The translations under genes and the position numbers were made by a program. Below, in pieces: positions 29,046-37,690 of a stretch of DNA of 64,000 nt. Location: positions 3,385,001 through 3,449,000 of the forward strand of contig NZ_AP018365.1 in assembly GCF_016756395.1 (NCBI RefSeq), written 5' to 3'. The stretch is from Streptomyces sp. SN-593. Lineage in GTDB: Bacteria; Actinomycetota; Actinomycetes; Streptomycetales; Streptomycetaceae. Every line of letters starts with the position of its first letter. Positions within the stretch are counted from its first letter, which is position 1. Under the pieces are notes generated by a model. It did no database searches. It worked only from the letters and a program-made list of their open reading frames with translations, and was not told where the DNA came from.

Positions 29046-29837
29046 ATGGCGGTGGAACCCATGAGCGGCACGACGGCTCCGGCACGCCGCCTGCTGGTGG
29101 TGACCGCGGTGGCCGCCGAGCGCGACGCCGTAGCCGCGGGCCTGGCCGCCGCCCTGCCCCCGGACGCGGTGGCCACGGCGCCCCCGCTCCCCGCGGCGGT
29201 GGTCGGCGCGGGGGCGGAGAACGGACAACGCCCCGCCGCTCCCGCGCTGCGCGCCACCGTGCTGGCCGGAGGTGTCGGCCCCGCCGCCGCGGCCGCCGCC
29301 ACCGCGGCCGCGCTGGCCCGCGCGCAGGCCGCGGGCGATCCCTACGACCTGGTGGTCGGCGCGGGCATCGCCGGCGGCTTCGCCCCCGCCGCGCCGGTCG
29401 GCGCGGTGGCCGTGGCCAGCGCGATCACGGCCGCGGACCTGGGCGCGCAGACGCCCGACGGCTTCGTGCCCGTCGCCGAGTTGGGCTTCGGCACCTCCCG
29501 GCACCTGCCGCCGCCCCGGCTCGGCCGGGCGGTGGCCGACGCCCTCGCGGCGGCGTACGGACCGGTGCTGACGGTGTCCACGGTGACGGGCAGCGCCGAA
29601 CGCGCCGCCGAACTGGCGGGCCGTCACCCGGGCGCGGTGGCCGAGGCGATGGAGGGCTTCGGGGTGGCGGAGGCGGCCGCCGCGGCGGGCGTGCCGGTGC
29701 TGGAGATCCGTACGGTGTCCAACGCCGTCGGGCCCCGCGACCGGGCCGCATGGCGGATCGGGGAGGCGCTGGCGGCCCTGACGGCCGCGTTCGGAGGGCT
29801 GCCGGCCGTACTGGAGGGTGAGGCACATCATGGGTGA
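29046..29837 (+). CDS. mqnB: Futalosine hydrolase
   Basis: The 263-residue protein has the nucleoside phosphorylase-like fold of MqnB: LLVVTAVAAERDAVAAGL, the nucleoside pocket DLVVGAGIAGGFAP (about 100-113), and AVAEAMEGFGVAEAAAAAGVPVLEIRTVSN (about 198-227), where E-M-E binds ribose. It splits futalosine to dehypoxanthine futalosine in the alternative menaquinone pathway. An Ala-rich stretch (about 30-60) extends the usual N-terminal loop. ATG at 29046 or the in-frame ATG at 29061 (preceded by GGTGG) could be the start. It overlaps the next gene by 8 bp, so mqnB and mqnD form a coupled operon. Confidence 0.93.
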   Translation: MAVEPMSGTTAPARRLLVVTAVAAERDAVAAGLAAALPPDAVATAPPLPAAVVGAGAENGQRPAAPALRATVLAGGVGPAAAAAATAAALARAQAAGDPYDLVVGAGIAGGFAPAAPVGAVAVASAITAADLGAQTPDGFVPVAELGFGTSRHLPPPRLGRAVADALAAAYGPVLTVSTVTGSAERAAELAGRHPGAVAEAMEGFGVAEAAAAAGVPVLEIRTVSNAVGPRDRAAWRIGEALAALTAAFGGLPAVLEGEAHHG

Positions 29838-30801
29838 CGAGCAGATGACACGGACGGCACCGCGGCGGCAGGACGGCCAGGAGCCGCCGAGCGGACCGGC
29901 CGCACAGGACGGACCCGCCGTACACGACGGACCCGCCGCACAGGGCGGACCGGAGCAGGCAGCGGCGCTGCGCATCGCCTACTCCCCCTGCCCCAACGAC
30001 ACCTTCGTCTTCCACGCCTGGGCGCACGGCCTGGTCGAGGGCGCGCCCGCGCTGGACGTGTCGTTCGCCGACATCGACATCACCAACGGCATGGCCGAGC
30101 GCGGTGAGTTCGACATCCTCAAGGTGTCGTACGCGGTGCTGCCGTGGGTGCTCCGGGACTACGCCCTGCTGCCCTGCGGCGGCGCGCTCGGCCGCGGCTG
30201 CGGCCCGCTGGTGCTGACCCGCGAACCGGGCACCGACCTGGCCGGGAAGACGGTCGCGGTGCCGAGCGAGCGCTCGACGGCCTACCTGCTCTTCCGGCTG
30301 TGGGCGGCGGCCGAGGTGCCCGGCGGGGTGGGGGAGATCGTGGTGCTGCCGTTCCACGAGATCATGCCCGCGGTCCGGGACGGCCGGGTCGACGCGGGCC
30401 TGGTCATCCACGAGGCCCGCTTCACCTACCAGAACTACGGTCTGCACAAGCTCGCGGACATGGGCGAGCACTGGGAGGCCACCACCGGGCTGCCCATCCC
30501 GCTGGGCGCGATCATCGCCAGGCGGTCGCTGGGAGCCGAGCGGCTGCGGGAGCTGGCGGAGGCGGCCAGGGCGTCGGTGCGGCAGGCGTGGGAGGAGCCC
30601 GGGCGCTCCCGGGAGTACGTCCTCGCCCACTCCCAGGAGATGGACCCCGCCGTCGCCGACCAGCACATCGCGCTGTACGTCAACGAGTTCACCGCCGACC
30701 TCGGCGAGGACGGCTACGCGGCGGTGCGCGGGCTGCTCACCCGCGCCGCGGCCGAGGGCCTGGTGCCGCCGCTGCCGGCCGACGCGCTGGCTTTCGCATA
30801 G
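29830..30801 (+). CDS. mqnD: 1,4-dihydroxy-6-naphthoate synthase
   Basis: The 323-residue protein is MqnD, which converts cyclic dehypoxanthine futalosine to 1,4-dihydroxy-6-naphthoate. It has the family opening LRIAYSPCPNDTFVFHAW (about 45-62), DITNGMAERGEFDILKVSY, GRGCGPLVLTRE, and the catalytic-loop region GRVDAGLVIHEARFTYQNYGL with the key histidine. It lacks membrane spans. The first 40 residues are a repetitive Pro/Ala/Gln/Asp extension not present in short family members. ATG at 29830 follows GGAGGGTGAGG, inside the end of mqnB; a GTG at 29818 is less likely. A strong hairpin ends the operon. Confidence 0.94.
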   Translation: MGDEQMTRTAPRRQDGQEPPSGPAAQDGPAVHDGPAAQGGPEQAAALRIAYSPCPNDTFVFHAWAHGLVEGAPALDVSFADIDITNGMAERGEFDILKVSYAVLPWVLRDYALLPCGGALGRGCGPLVLTREPGTDLAGKTVAVPSERSTAYLLFRLWAAAEVPGGVGEIVVLPFHEIMPAVRDGRVDAGLVIHEARFTYQNYGLHKLADMGEHWEATTGLPIPLGAIIARRSLGAERLRELAEAARASVRQAWEEPGRSREYVLAHSQEMDPAVADQHIALYVNEFTADLGEDGYAAVRGLLTRAAAEGLVPPLPADALAFA

Positions 30802-30841
30802 CTCCGCGCATTCGTGACGCGTGTGACCTGAATTCCCGCAC

Positions 30842-30880
30842 CCGGGCTTTACCGGAATCCGCGATTCCAGTAAAGCCCGG
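30842..30880. terminator. Bidirectional terminator between mqnD and the cold-shock gene
   Basis: CCGGGCTTTACCGGAATC (30842-30859) and GATTCCAGTAAAGCCCGG (30863-30880) form an 18-bp stem with one mismatch and a 3-base loop. Confidence 0.9.
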
Positions 30881-30917
30881 TTAAAGCAGGGTGCTCCGGC
30901 CGGTTCCGGCCGGCCGG

Positions 30918-31301
30918 TCAGACATCAAGCTGGTCGGCGACCACGCGCAGCACCGAGGCGATCTTGTGGCCGTGCGCCTTGTCCGGGTAGCGGCCCCGCT
31001 GGAGCGAGCGCGCCACGTCCTCCAGCAGCGAGGTGAGGTCCTGCACGATGGGCAGCAACTCGTCCGGCTTGCGGCGCTGGGCGGCGGCCACCGACGGCGC
31101 GGGATCGAGCAGCGTCACCGAGAGCGCCTGGTCACCGCGCTGGCCCGCCACCACCCCGAACTCCACGCGCTGGCCGGGCTTGAGGGCGGCCACCCCGTCC
31201 GGCAGGACCGACGAGTGCACGAAGACGTCGCCGCCGTCGTCGCGGGAGAGGAAGCCGAAGCCCTTCTCGCTGTTGAACCACTTGACCTTGCCGGTAGGCA
31301 C
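30918..31301 (-). CDS. Cold-shock domain protein with C-terminal extension
   Basis: The 127-residue protein has a standard cold-shock domain in its first 65 residues: PTGKVKWFNSEKGFGFLSRD with RNP1, and DVFVHSSVL with RNP2. A second helical part follows (RKPDELLPIVQDLTSLLEDV to ASVLRVVADQLDV, about 75-127). This extended form is the Streptomyces SCO4325 type and should bind single-stranded nucleic acid. GTG at 31301 is chosen because GAGG lies eight bases before it and homologues start MPTGKVKWFN; a frame to 31319 is possible. The 5' region carries duplicated sequence blocks. Confidence 0.92.
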   Translation of the reverse strand: MPTGKVKWFNSEKGFGFLSRDDGGDVFVHSSVLPDGVAALKPGQRVEFGVVAGQRGDQALSVTLLDPAPSVAAAQRRKPDELLPIVQDLTSLLEDVARSLQRGRYPDKAHGHKIASVLRVVADQLDV

Positions 31302-31340
31302 GTCCGACCTCGTCCTCATTGCTCGGTGTTGCCCGAAGTA

Positions 31341-31426
31341 CTCGGAGCTGACAGAAAATCTCGGAGCTGACAGAAGCTACTAGAAATTACCCGAACACGC
31401 CGGGGGGCCGCTGGAAAATTACCCGA
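31341..31426 (-). repeat. Duplicated AT-rich blocks upstream of the cold-shock gene
   Basis: CTCGGAGCTGACAGAA occurs at 31341-31356 and 31360-31375 (19-bp period), and AAATTACCCGA at 31384-31394 and 31416-31426 (32-bp period). They lie within 130 bp upstream of the start, in its likely 5' leader or promoter. Confidence 0.85.
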
Positions 31427-31563
31427 GAGCAGCCGAAAAACGCCGTCGGCAGGCGTTCGGGGGACCGGCCGGCAGCCGCCCGCGGCGGACCCGCCGCCCG
31501 CCGCCGTACGGCAGGGCGCCCGGCGGCTCCGACTCCGTTTCCACTCCGTCCACCCCACGGACC

Positions 31564-31569
31564 TACCCT
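31564..31569 (+). promoter_or_regulatory. Leaderless -10 box of a small membrane protein gene
   Basis: TACCCT stands six bases before GTG 31576. Confidence 0.45.
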
Positions 31570-31575
31570 TGTCGG

Positions 31576-31908
31576 GTGAGCAAACAAACCCTGGGCCCTG
31601 GTGACCTGCTGGTCCGCACCGGCGCGATCACGTTCCTCGTCGGCGCCGTCGGCACCGTGGTGACGGTCGCGCCGCTGCTGCTGCACACCAAGCGGCTGCC
31701 GACGCCCGCGTACTTCGTGTCGATGCTGATGGGGGTGGGACTCGCGCTGGCCCTGGTCGGGCTGCTGAAGTCCGCGCTCGCCCAGCGGCACACGACGACG
31801 GGTACGGGCCGGGGCGAAGGCGCGGGCCGGGGCGAAGGCGCGGGAAGCGCCGGGCGTACGGTCGCGGGCGGACGGCCCGCGGCGGATCAGGCCGCGGCGG
31901 AGCGGTAG
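31576..31908 (+). CDS. Small two-span membrane protein, unknown function
   Basis: The 110-residue protein has two predicted membrane helices, LLVRTGAITFLVGAVGTVVTVAPLLL (about 11-36) and FVSMLMGVGLALALVGLLKSAL (about 47-68). A loop with HTKRLPTPAY joins them, and a Gly/Arg/Thr-rich cytoplasmic tail follows with the repeated GRGEGAGRGEGAG. I recognise no family. Its last 22 bp overlap the end of the converging HAD gene. Confidence 0.7.
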   Translation: MSKQTLGPGDLLVRTGAITFLVGAVGTVVTVAPLLLHTKRLPTPAYFVSMLMGVGLALALVGLLKSALAQRHTTTGTGRGEGAGRGEGAGSAGRTVAGGRPAADQAAAER

Positions 31909-32516
31909 TCCGCGAACCAGGCCGGGAACTCCGTCAGGTCGGCCAGCACCACGTCGGCGCCCGCCGCCAGCAGTTCGTCCTCGCCGCACGGACCGGTCGC
32001 CACGGCCACCGACAGCGCGCCGGCGGTGCGGGCGCCGCGCACGTCACCGACGTGGTCGCCGACGTAGACCGACGCGCCGTACTCGACCAGCGCCTCGGCC
32101 TTCGCCTCCGCCCACAGCCAGCCGCGCAGCTCCGCGTCGATGCCGACGTGGTCCAGGTGCAGCCGGGCGTTCGGGGCGTGCTTGGCCGTGACGACCAGCG
32201 GGCGGCCGCCCACGGCCCGCACCGCCTCTATCGCCGCCACCGCGCCGGGCATCGCCGGGGTGGGGACGATCGCGTGGTCCACGTAGAGGGCGCGGTAGCG
32301 GTCGCCCATCTCCGGGATGCGCTCCGCCGGGAACCAGTTCGCCAGCTCGTCCTCCAGCGGGGGGCCGAGGCGGGTGACGGCCAGGGCCGAGTCGATGAAG
32401 GTGCCCGTCTCCTCGGCCAGCCGGTCGTACACCGCCTTGATCCCCGGGCGGGAGTCGATCAGGGTCATGTCGAGGTCGAACCCGACGGTCAGCGGTGCGG
32501 CGAGGTTCTTGGTCAC
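31887..32516 (-). CDS. HAD-family hydrolase (phosphoglycolate phosphatase-like)
   Basis: The 209-residue protein has the four HAD motifs: VGFDLDMTLIDSRPG (about 11-25, nucleophile Asp), VVTAKHAPNA (motif II, Thr), KAEALVEYGASVYVGDHVGDVRGA with Lys and the DxxxD-type acidic pair (about 150-170). A helical cap domain (about 20-85) places it in the Gph/PGMB subfamily. The physiological substrate is unknown. I chose GTG at 32516; the frame extends to 32729, but that part is low complexity. A GACAAT box six bases before the GTG suggests a leaderless transcript. Confidence 0.88.
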   Translation of the reverse strand: MTKNLAAPLTVGFDLDMTLIDSRPGIKAVYDRLAEETGTFIDSALAVTRLGPPLEDELANWFPAERIPEMGDRYRALYVDHAIVPTPAMPGAVAAIEAVRAVGGRPLVVTAKHAPNARLHLDHVGIDAELRGWLWAEAKAEALVEYGASVYVGDHVGDVRGARTAGALSVAVATGPCGEDELLAAGADVVLADLTEFPAWFADYRSAAA

Positions 32517-32759
32517 CCGGCCATTGTCTCCGACGGCCGTACGAGCCCCCGGGTGCCCCCGTCCCCTCCGCCGAGGGACCGCCTCCCGGTGGGCGGGTCC
32601 GCCAGGACCCGTGGGCGGGTCCGCCGAGACCTGGCGGGCAGGGCCCCCGGAACCGCCCCCTCCCGCGGGCGCCGGGTCCTCCCGGCCGTCGGCGGCCTGC
32701 CACGCCGTTCCCCGCGCCCCTTCCGGCAACCGACCGGACGGCGGCCCGGGCGGGTGCGG

Positions 32760-33893
32760 TCAGCCGCTCGCGGACCTGCGGGCGCGCCAGACGAAGTAGA
32801 GAGCCGAGCCGACGGCGGCGACGCGGACCGCGACGGGCAGGTCGTCCCGGACCGCGTGGCCCATCTGCCCCTGGGCGATTGGGGAGCCCCACCGCCCCTT
32901 GCCGCGGCCCCACAGCCAGACGGCGAAGCCGACGGCCGTGGCACCCGGCACCCCGAAGACCGCGATCTTGGCCTGGGTACGGGTGAGGGTGCGGGAGAGG
33001 TAGCCGGCCAGCCAGCCGAGTCCGAGCGGAATCCAGGAGCCGATCACCACACCGGCCACCAGCAGCAGGGCGGCGAGCAGCAGGATCGGGCTGCCCCAGC
33101 CGCGTACCCGGGCCCGGGCGCCGCCGCCCGCCCCCGCGCCCGGCCGCAGCAGCCCGCGCAGCAGCCCCTTCCGCTGCTTCGGCGCCTCCCCGGCCGGGGC
33201 GCCGTCCCCCGCGGCCCCGGCCGCCTCCGCGCCACCGCCCCCTCCCCCCGCCAGGGCACCCGGGAGCGGCTGCGGCTCCTCCGCCGCCTCCCGACCCGCC
33301 AACTCCTCGTCGTCGAACGGGATGAAGATCCCCCCGGTCATCCCGGGCAGCCCGGGCACCTCCTCCCCCAGCCGCGCGCGCCCGTCGCCCGGGCCGCCGC
33401 CCCACCACTCCGGCTCCCGGTCGCCCCGGCCCCGCTGCGCCCGCCGGGTGCGGTCCCCGGCCCCGTCCCCCGGGTCCCCCGGCTCTTCGGCCGTCCCCTT
33501 CGCGGCCGACTCCGCGGCCGCCTCCCCCGGCTCGCCCCGGGAGGAGTCGCGGGACTTCGGCACCGCCGCCCGGCGCGCCTTCGCGTACGGCCCGTACGAC
33601 CCCGGCGCGGGCTCGCCGGCCGGCGGCTCTTGAGCGCCCGCCGTTGAAGCGGCACCGGCACCGGCCGACCCCCGCGTGCCGGCCGCCGCCTCGACCACCT
33701 CGTCGGGGCTGCCGAACCGCCCGAGGATGCGCTGCACCGTCGCCGCGTTGTCGCCGTCGCCCCTGGCCTTGTCGATGTCCGACCTCAACTGGGCCACCAG
33801 CCGCATCCGGTCCGCCGCGGGGAGCGCGGTCTGCGCCAGGTCACCGACCCGGCTCAGGTAGTCGAACACCAGCCGGTCGCTCTCCACGCCCAC
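32760..33893 (-). CDS. HAAS-like N-terminal domain fused to membrane spans
   Basis: The 377-residue protein starts with a short helical module, DRLVFDYLSRVGDLAQTALP, RLVAQLRSDIDKARGDG and ILGRFGSPDEVVEAA (about 4-70). This resembles the HAAS/DUF1700 signalling domain. A long disordered Pro/Glu/Ala/Arg region (about 75-250) follows, then four hydrophobic segments (about 260-365), including PILLLAALLLVAGVVIG and IAVFGVPGATAVGFAVWLWG. HAAS proteins usually partner with PadR regulators; none is adjacent. GTG at 33893 is chosen because AAGGAG precedes it by seven bases; another GTG at 33935 is possible. Role unknown. Confidence 0.72.
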   Translation of the reverse strand: MGVESDRLVFDYLSRVGDLAQTALPAADRMRLVAQLRSDIDKARGDGDNAATVQRILGRFGSPDEVVEAAAGTRGSAGAGAASTAGAQEPPAGEPAPGSYGPYAKARRAAVPKSRDSSRGEPGEAAAESAAKGTAEEPGDPGDGAGDRTRRAQRGRGDREPEWWGGGPGDGRARLGEEVPGLPGMTGGIFIPFDDEELAGREAAEEPQPLPGALAGGGGGGAEAAGAAGDGAPAGEAPKQRKGLLRGLLRPGAGAGGGARARVRGWGSPILLLAALLLVAGVVIGSWIPLGLGWLAGYLSRTLTRTQAKIAVFGVPGATAVGFAVWLWGRGKGRWGSPIAQGQMGHAVRDDLPVAVRVAAVGSALYFVWRARRSASG

Positions 33894-33969
33894 CGCCGGG
33901 CTCCTTCCGCCGTCCGCCGCACCGCCGCCCGCCACGACGACCGTACCGGTCCCCCCACCTCCGTGCGGC

Positions 33970-33975
33970 TAATGT
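33970..33975 (+). promoter_or_regulatory. Leaderless -10 box of the helicase-associated gene
   Basis: TAATGT stands seven bases before ATG 33983; GGGAGGG overlaps the spacing. Confidence 0.45.
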
Positions 33976-33982
33976 GGGAGGG

Positions 33983-36439
33983 ATGGATACGGCAGAGCCG
34001 CGCACCCTGGCGGAGGACCTGCGCGCACGTGACGACGACGCGCTGGCCCGCCTGCTGCGCGCCCGGCCGGATCTGCTCACCCCGGTCCCGAACGACCTCA
34101 CCCAGCTCGCCGGCCGCGCCGCCACCCGCGCGTCCGTGCTGCGCGCGCTCGACCAGGTCGACGCGTTCACCCGGCAGGTCGCCGAGGCGCTGGCGGTGGC
34201 CGCCGACCCGTGCCCGTACGACGCACTGCGCGTGCTGATGGCCGGCGCGGACCCGGCCGCCGCCCCGCTCGGCGCGCCGCTGCCCGCCGACCTCGCGGCG
34301 GCGGTCACCGCGGCCCTGCCCGGCGCGGTGGAGCGGCTGCGCGTGCGGGGCGTGGTCTGGGGCGGCGAGGACCGGCTGCGGCTGGTGCGCGCGGCCCGGG
34401 ACGTGCTCGCGCCCTCTCCCTCGGTGGCGTCCGCGACCGGACTCGGGCCCTCCGTCGGCGAGGCCACCGCGGGCATGTCGCCGGCCCGGCTCCAGGAGAT
34501 CGTGGCCGACGCGGGGCTGCCGGCCACCCACGACCCGGTGAGCGCGACCCGCGCGCTGGCCGAACTCTTCGCCGACCCCGCCGGGTTGGGCCCGCTGCTG
34601 GACTCCGCGCCCGAGGGGGTCGGCACCGTGCTCGACCGGCTGGTGTGGGGCCCGCCCTACGGCGAGGTGCGGGACGCGACCGCGCCGGTGCGGGCGGTCG
34701 GCGCCACCACCGCCGTGCAGTGGCTGCTCGCCCGCGGCCTGCTGCTGCCCGCCGGCGCGCACAACGTGGTGCTGCCGCGCGAAGCGGCCCTGGCGCTGCG
34801 CGGCGGCCGGGCGCACCGCGCGCCGCAGCCGGCGCCGCCGCCGGTCGTGCCGGTGCCGCGCACCGCGCGCACCGTCGACATGACCGCGGCCGGTCAGGCG
34901 CTGACCGCGGTGCGCACCGTGGCGGAACTGCTCGCCGCGTGGGAGACGGGCGGGCCGGCGGTGCTGCGGGCCGGCGGGATCAGCGTGCGCGATCTCAAGC
35001 GGATCGCGGCGACCCTGGACCTGCCCGAGCCGCAGGCCGCCTTCTGGCTCGAACTGGCCTACGCCGCCGGGCTGGTGGCCGCGGACGGCGAGGTCGACGA
35101 GGCGTACGCGCCGACTCCCGCGGCCGACGGCTGGGCGACCCTGCCCGCGCACCGGCAGTGGGCGGTGCTGGCCGCCGCCTGGCTGGCGGCGACCCGCACC
35201 GCCGGGCTGGTCGGCAGCCGCGACCCGAAGGGGCGGGCGCTGGCCGCGCTCGGCCCGGACCTGGACCGCTCGCTGGCGCCCCAGGTGCGGCGCGGCGCGC
35301 TCGACCTGCTCGCCGGGCAGCCGCCCGGCACGGCGGCGGAGCGGGAGTCGCTGCTGGCCCGGCTGCGCTGGGACCGCCCGCTGCGGCCGGGCGCCGACGC
35401 GCTGCGCGCCGACCTGCTCGACTGGACCCTCCACGACGCCGAGACACTGGGCGTCACCGGCCGCGGCGCGCTCGCGGCGCACGCCCGCCCGCTGCTGGCC
35501 GGCGCGCCGGACGAGGCCGCCGCGGAGCTCGCGCCGCTGCTGCCGGAACCGCTCGACCACGTGCTGCTCCAGGCCGACCTGACCGCCGTGGCCCCGGGCC
35601 CGCTGGTCGCGCCGCTCGCCGAGATGCTGGGCGTGCTCGCCGACGTCGAGTCCAAGGGCGGCGCGACGGTCTACCGTTTCACCCCGGCCACGGTGCGGCG
35701 CGCCCTGGACGCCGGCCGCAGCGCCGCCGACCTCCAGTCGTTCCTGGCCACCCATTCGCGGACGCCGGTGCCGCAGCCGCTGAGCTACCTCATCGACGAC
35801 GTGGCCCGGCGGCACGGCACGCTGCGGGTCGGCGCGGCCGCCGCGTACCTGCGCTGCGACGACGACGCGGTGCTCACCGAACTCCTCGCCGACCGCCGGG
35901 CGAACGGCCTCGGGCTGCGCCGGCTGGCCCCGACCGTGCTGGCCGCGCAGGCCGACCCGGCCACCTTGCTGGAGCGGCTGCGCGCGATGGGCCTCGCCCC
36001 GGCCGCGGAGTCCCCCGACGGCGACGTCCTGATCACCCGCCCCGACGGCCGCCGCACCCCGCCGCGTACGCCGCCGCTGCCGGTGACCGACGGTCCGCCC
36101 GCGCCCGACGACGCGCTGCTCGGCGCCGCGATCAGGGCGATCCGGGCCGGCGACCGCGCCGCCACCGTCACCCGCAGCGCCCCCGCCCCGCAGGACGGCG
36201 GGCTGCCCCGCACCCCGGCCGCCGACACCCTGGCGACCGTGCAGGCCGCGGCTCTGACCGGCGAGTCCGTCTGGATCGGCTACGTGAACGCCGAGGGCGC
36301 CGCCACCCAGCGCGTCATCGCCCCGCTCCGCGTCGAGGGCGGCTACGTGACCGCCTACGACCACACCGCCGACGCGACCCGCACCTTCGCGCTCCACCGC
36401 ATCACCGGCGTCTCCACGCTCACCGAAGACCCCTCCTGA
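33983..36439 (+). CDS. Helicase-associated protein with WYL-like C-terminus (XPB partner)
   Basis: The 818-residue soluble protein matches the actinobacterial helicase_C_3/helicase-associated family, found next to XPB in mycobacteria. Visible parts are an N-terminal helical region (TLAEDLRARDDDALARLLRARPDLL), central winged-helix-like segments (AGGISVRDLKRIAATLDLP, about 330-348), the region YRFTPATVRRALDAGRSAADLQSFL (about 565-589), and a C-terminal WYL-like domain (VWIGYVNAEGAATQRVIAPL to FALHRITGVS, about 763-812). No Walker motifs are present. WYL domains sense nucleic acid or nucleotide ligands, so it may regulate DNA repair with the XPB helicase encoded 2.6 kb downstream. ATG at 33983 has GGGAGGG just upstream. 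Confidence 0.86.
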   Translation: MDTAEPRTLAEDLRARDDDALARLLRARPDLLTPVPNDLTQLAGRAATRASVLRALDQVDAFTRQVAEALAVAADPCPYDALRVLMAGADPAAAPLGAPLPADLAAAVTAALPGAVERLRVRGVVWGGEDRLRLVRAARDVLAPSPSVASATGLGPSVGEATAGMSPARLQEIVADAGLPATHDPVSATRALAELFADPAGLGPLLDSAPEGVGTVLDRLVWGPPYGEVRDATAPVRAVGATTAVQWLLARGLLLPAGAHNVVLPREAALALRGGRAHRAPQPAPPPVVPVPRTARTVDMTAAGQALTAVRTVAELLAAWETGGPAVLRAGGISVRDLKRIAATLDLPEPQAAFWLELAYAAGLVAADGEVDEAYAPTPAADGWATLPAHRQWAVLAAAWLAATRTAGLVGSRDPKGRALAALGPDLDRSLAPQVRRGALDLLAGQPPGTAAERESLLARLRWDRPLRPGADALRADLLDWTLHDAETLGVTGRGALAAHARPLLAGAPDEAAAELAPLLPEPLDHVLLQADLTAVAPGPLVAPLAEMLGVLADVESKGGATVYRFTPATVRRALDAGRSAADLQSFLATHSRTPVPQPLSYLIDDVARRHGTLRVGAAAAYLRCDDDAVLTELLADRRANGLGLRRLAPTVLAAQADPATLLERLRAMGLAPAAESPDGDVLITRPDGRRTPPRTPPLPVTDGPPAPDDALLGAAIRAIRAGDRAATVTRSAPAPQDGGLPRTPAADTLATVQAAALTGESVWIGYVNAEGAATQRVIAPLRVEGGYVTAYDHTADATRTFALHRITGVSTLTEDPS

Positions 36440-36523
36440 CGGGCTCGGCCCACGGTCGCCGGGTACGGCGCCGGACACGGGACCGGGTACGGGGCCGGGG
36501 CTCGGAGGCGGTCCCCCGAGAGG

Positions 36524-37576
36524 TCACTGCCCGGGGTCGGCCGGGTCGCTCCGCGGCGCCGTGCCGATGCCGTAGCGGTGGTACCAGTGGTGGCGCCGGG
36601 GGTGGAGCGCACGGCCGAGGCGCAGTCCCAGGGCGAGGTAGCCGAGCAGGGCGCCGGCGGTGTTGAGGATGACGTCGTCGATGTCGAAGGCGCGGCCCTC
36701 CACCAGCGTGCCCTGGGCGCTCTCGACCATGAGCATCACCAGCGCGGTGACGACGACGACCCGGACCAGGCCCCGGGTGCGCGGGAAGAGGGTCGGCAGC
36801 AGGATGCCGAAGGGCACGCCGAGCAGGACGTTGCCGCCGATCTGCTTGACGGTGTCGCGGTGGTCGGGCTGGTCGAGGTAGGCCCGGATCGACGCGCCCG
36901 GCCGCAGGTTGGCGTGCACGAGCGCGTCGGACGCGGGCGAGGGCACGAGGGTGACCCGGGCCAGCGCGACCGCGAAGGCCACCATGGCCACGAAGAGCAC
37001 GGCCAGGACGAGCGCCCGGGCGGTCAGCGCGAGGGCGGAGTGGCGCTGGAGCAGCGGAGCGCGCGGGGTCCGCTCGCGTGCGGCGGGCTGCCCGTCCGCC
37101 GTCGCCGCCGCGGGCTTCGCGGACGGGTCGGCGGCCTTCGCGGACCGGGTGAACCAGGAGGACCTCGCCGGTTCGGCGGGCCTGGCGGGCTTGGCCGTCT
37201 TGGCGGGCTTTGCCGTCTTGGCGGAGGACGCCCGCTCGGCGGACGCGGTCCGGCCGTCGCCGCCGGAGCCCGGCCACCAACCGGGGAGCGTACGGCGGGA
37301 CTTCGTCGCCGACCCGTCCGCGGCCGTACGGGGACGCGCCGCAGCGGTCCTCGGCCGGCGCGCGGCTCCGGACGCGGAGCCGGGTTCGGGCTTCGCCGTG
37401 GACGGGGACGCGGCGGCCTTGGCCTTGGACCCGCCCTTGACGGGGGACTTCGGCTTGGGCTTCGGCTTCGGCTTTGAGCCGGTTTTGGGTGCGGTCTTTC
37501 CCGCCGCCCGGGTGGTGGCCCCTCCGCCCGCCGTGGAGGACCGGTCGGTATGGAAGAGCGGGACGCGTAGCGCCAT
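36524..37576 (-). CDS. VanZ-like membrane protein with long disordered N-terminus
   Basis: The 350-residue protein has an N-terminal half (about 1-170) rich in Lys, Pro, Ala and Arg with repeated PKPKPKPKS and AKTAKPAKTAKPARPAEPAR, lacking fold. The C-terminal half carries five predicted spans: ALTARALVLAVLFVAMVAFAV, the VanZ-typical GGNVLLGVPFGILLPTLFP, VVVVTALVMLMVESAQ, and RAFDIDDVILNTAGALLGYLAL with the conserved acidic DIDD. VanZ-like proteins include the teicoplanin-resistance factor; no resistance role is proven for this branch. The basic N-terminus could bind the cell-wall or nucleic acid. Confidence 0.83.
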   Translation of the reverse strand: MALRVPLFHTDRSSTAGGGATTRAAGKTAPKTGSKPKPKPKPKSPVKGGSKAKAAASPSTAKPEPGSASGAARRPRTAAARPRTAADGSATKSRRTLPGWWPGSGGDGRTASAERASSAKTAKPAKTAKPARPAEPARSSWFTRSAKAADPSAKPAAATADGQPAARERTPRAPLLQRHSALALTARALVLAVLFVAMVAFAVALARVTLVPSPASDALVHANLRPGASIRAYLDQPDHRDTVKQIGGNVLLGVPFGILLPTLFPRTRGLVRVVVVTALVMLMVESAQGTLVEGRAFDIDDVILNTAGALLGYLALGLRLGRALHPRRHHWYHRYGIGTAPRSDPADPGQ

Positions 37577-37690
37577 GGAACCCGGCCCCCTCGCATAGGC
37601 ACTGTCCTGGCGCCGCCTACCCCCGACCGGCCGCCGTACGCGGGGCGGCGTACGGCGGCCGGAAAGGGTCGAACGGTCATGCGGGCGGGG

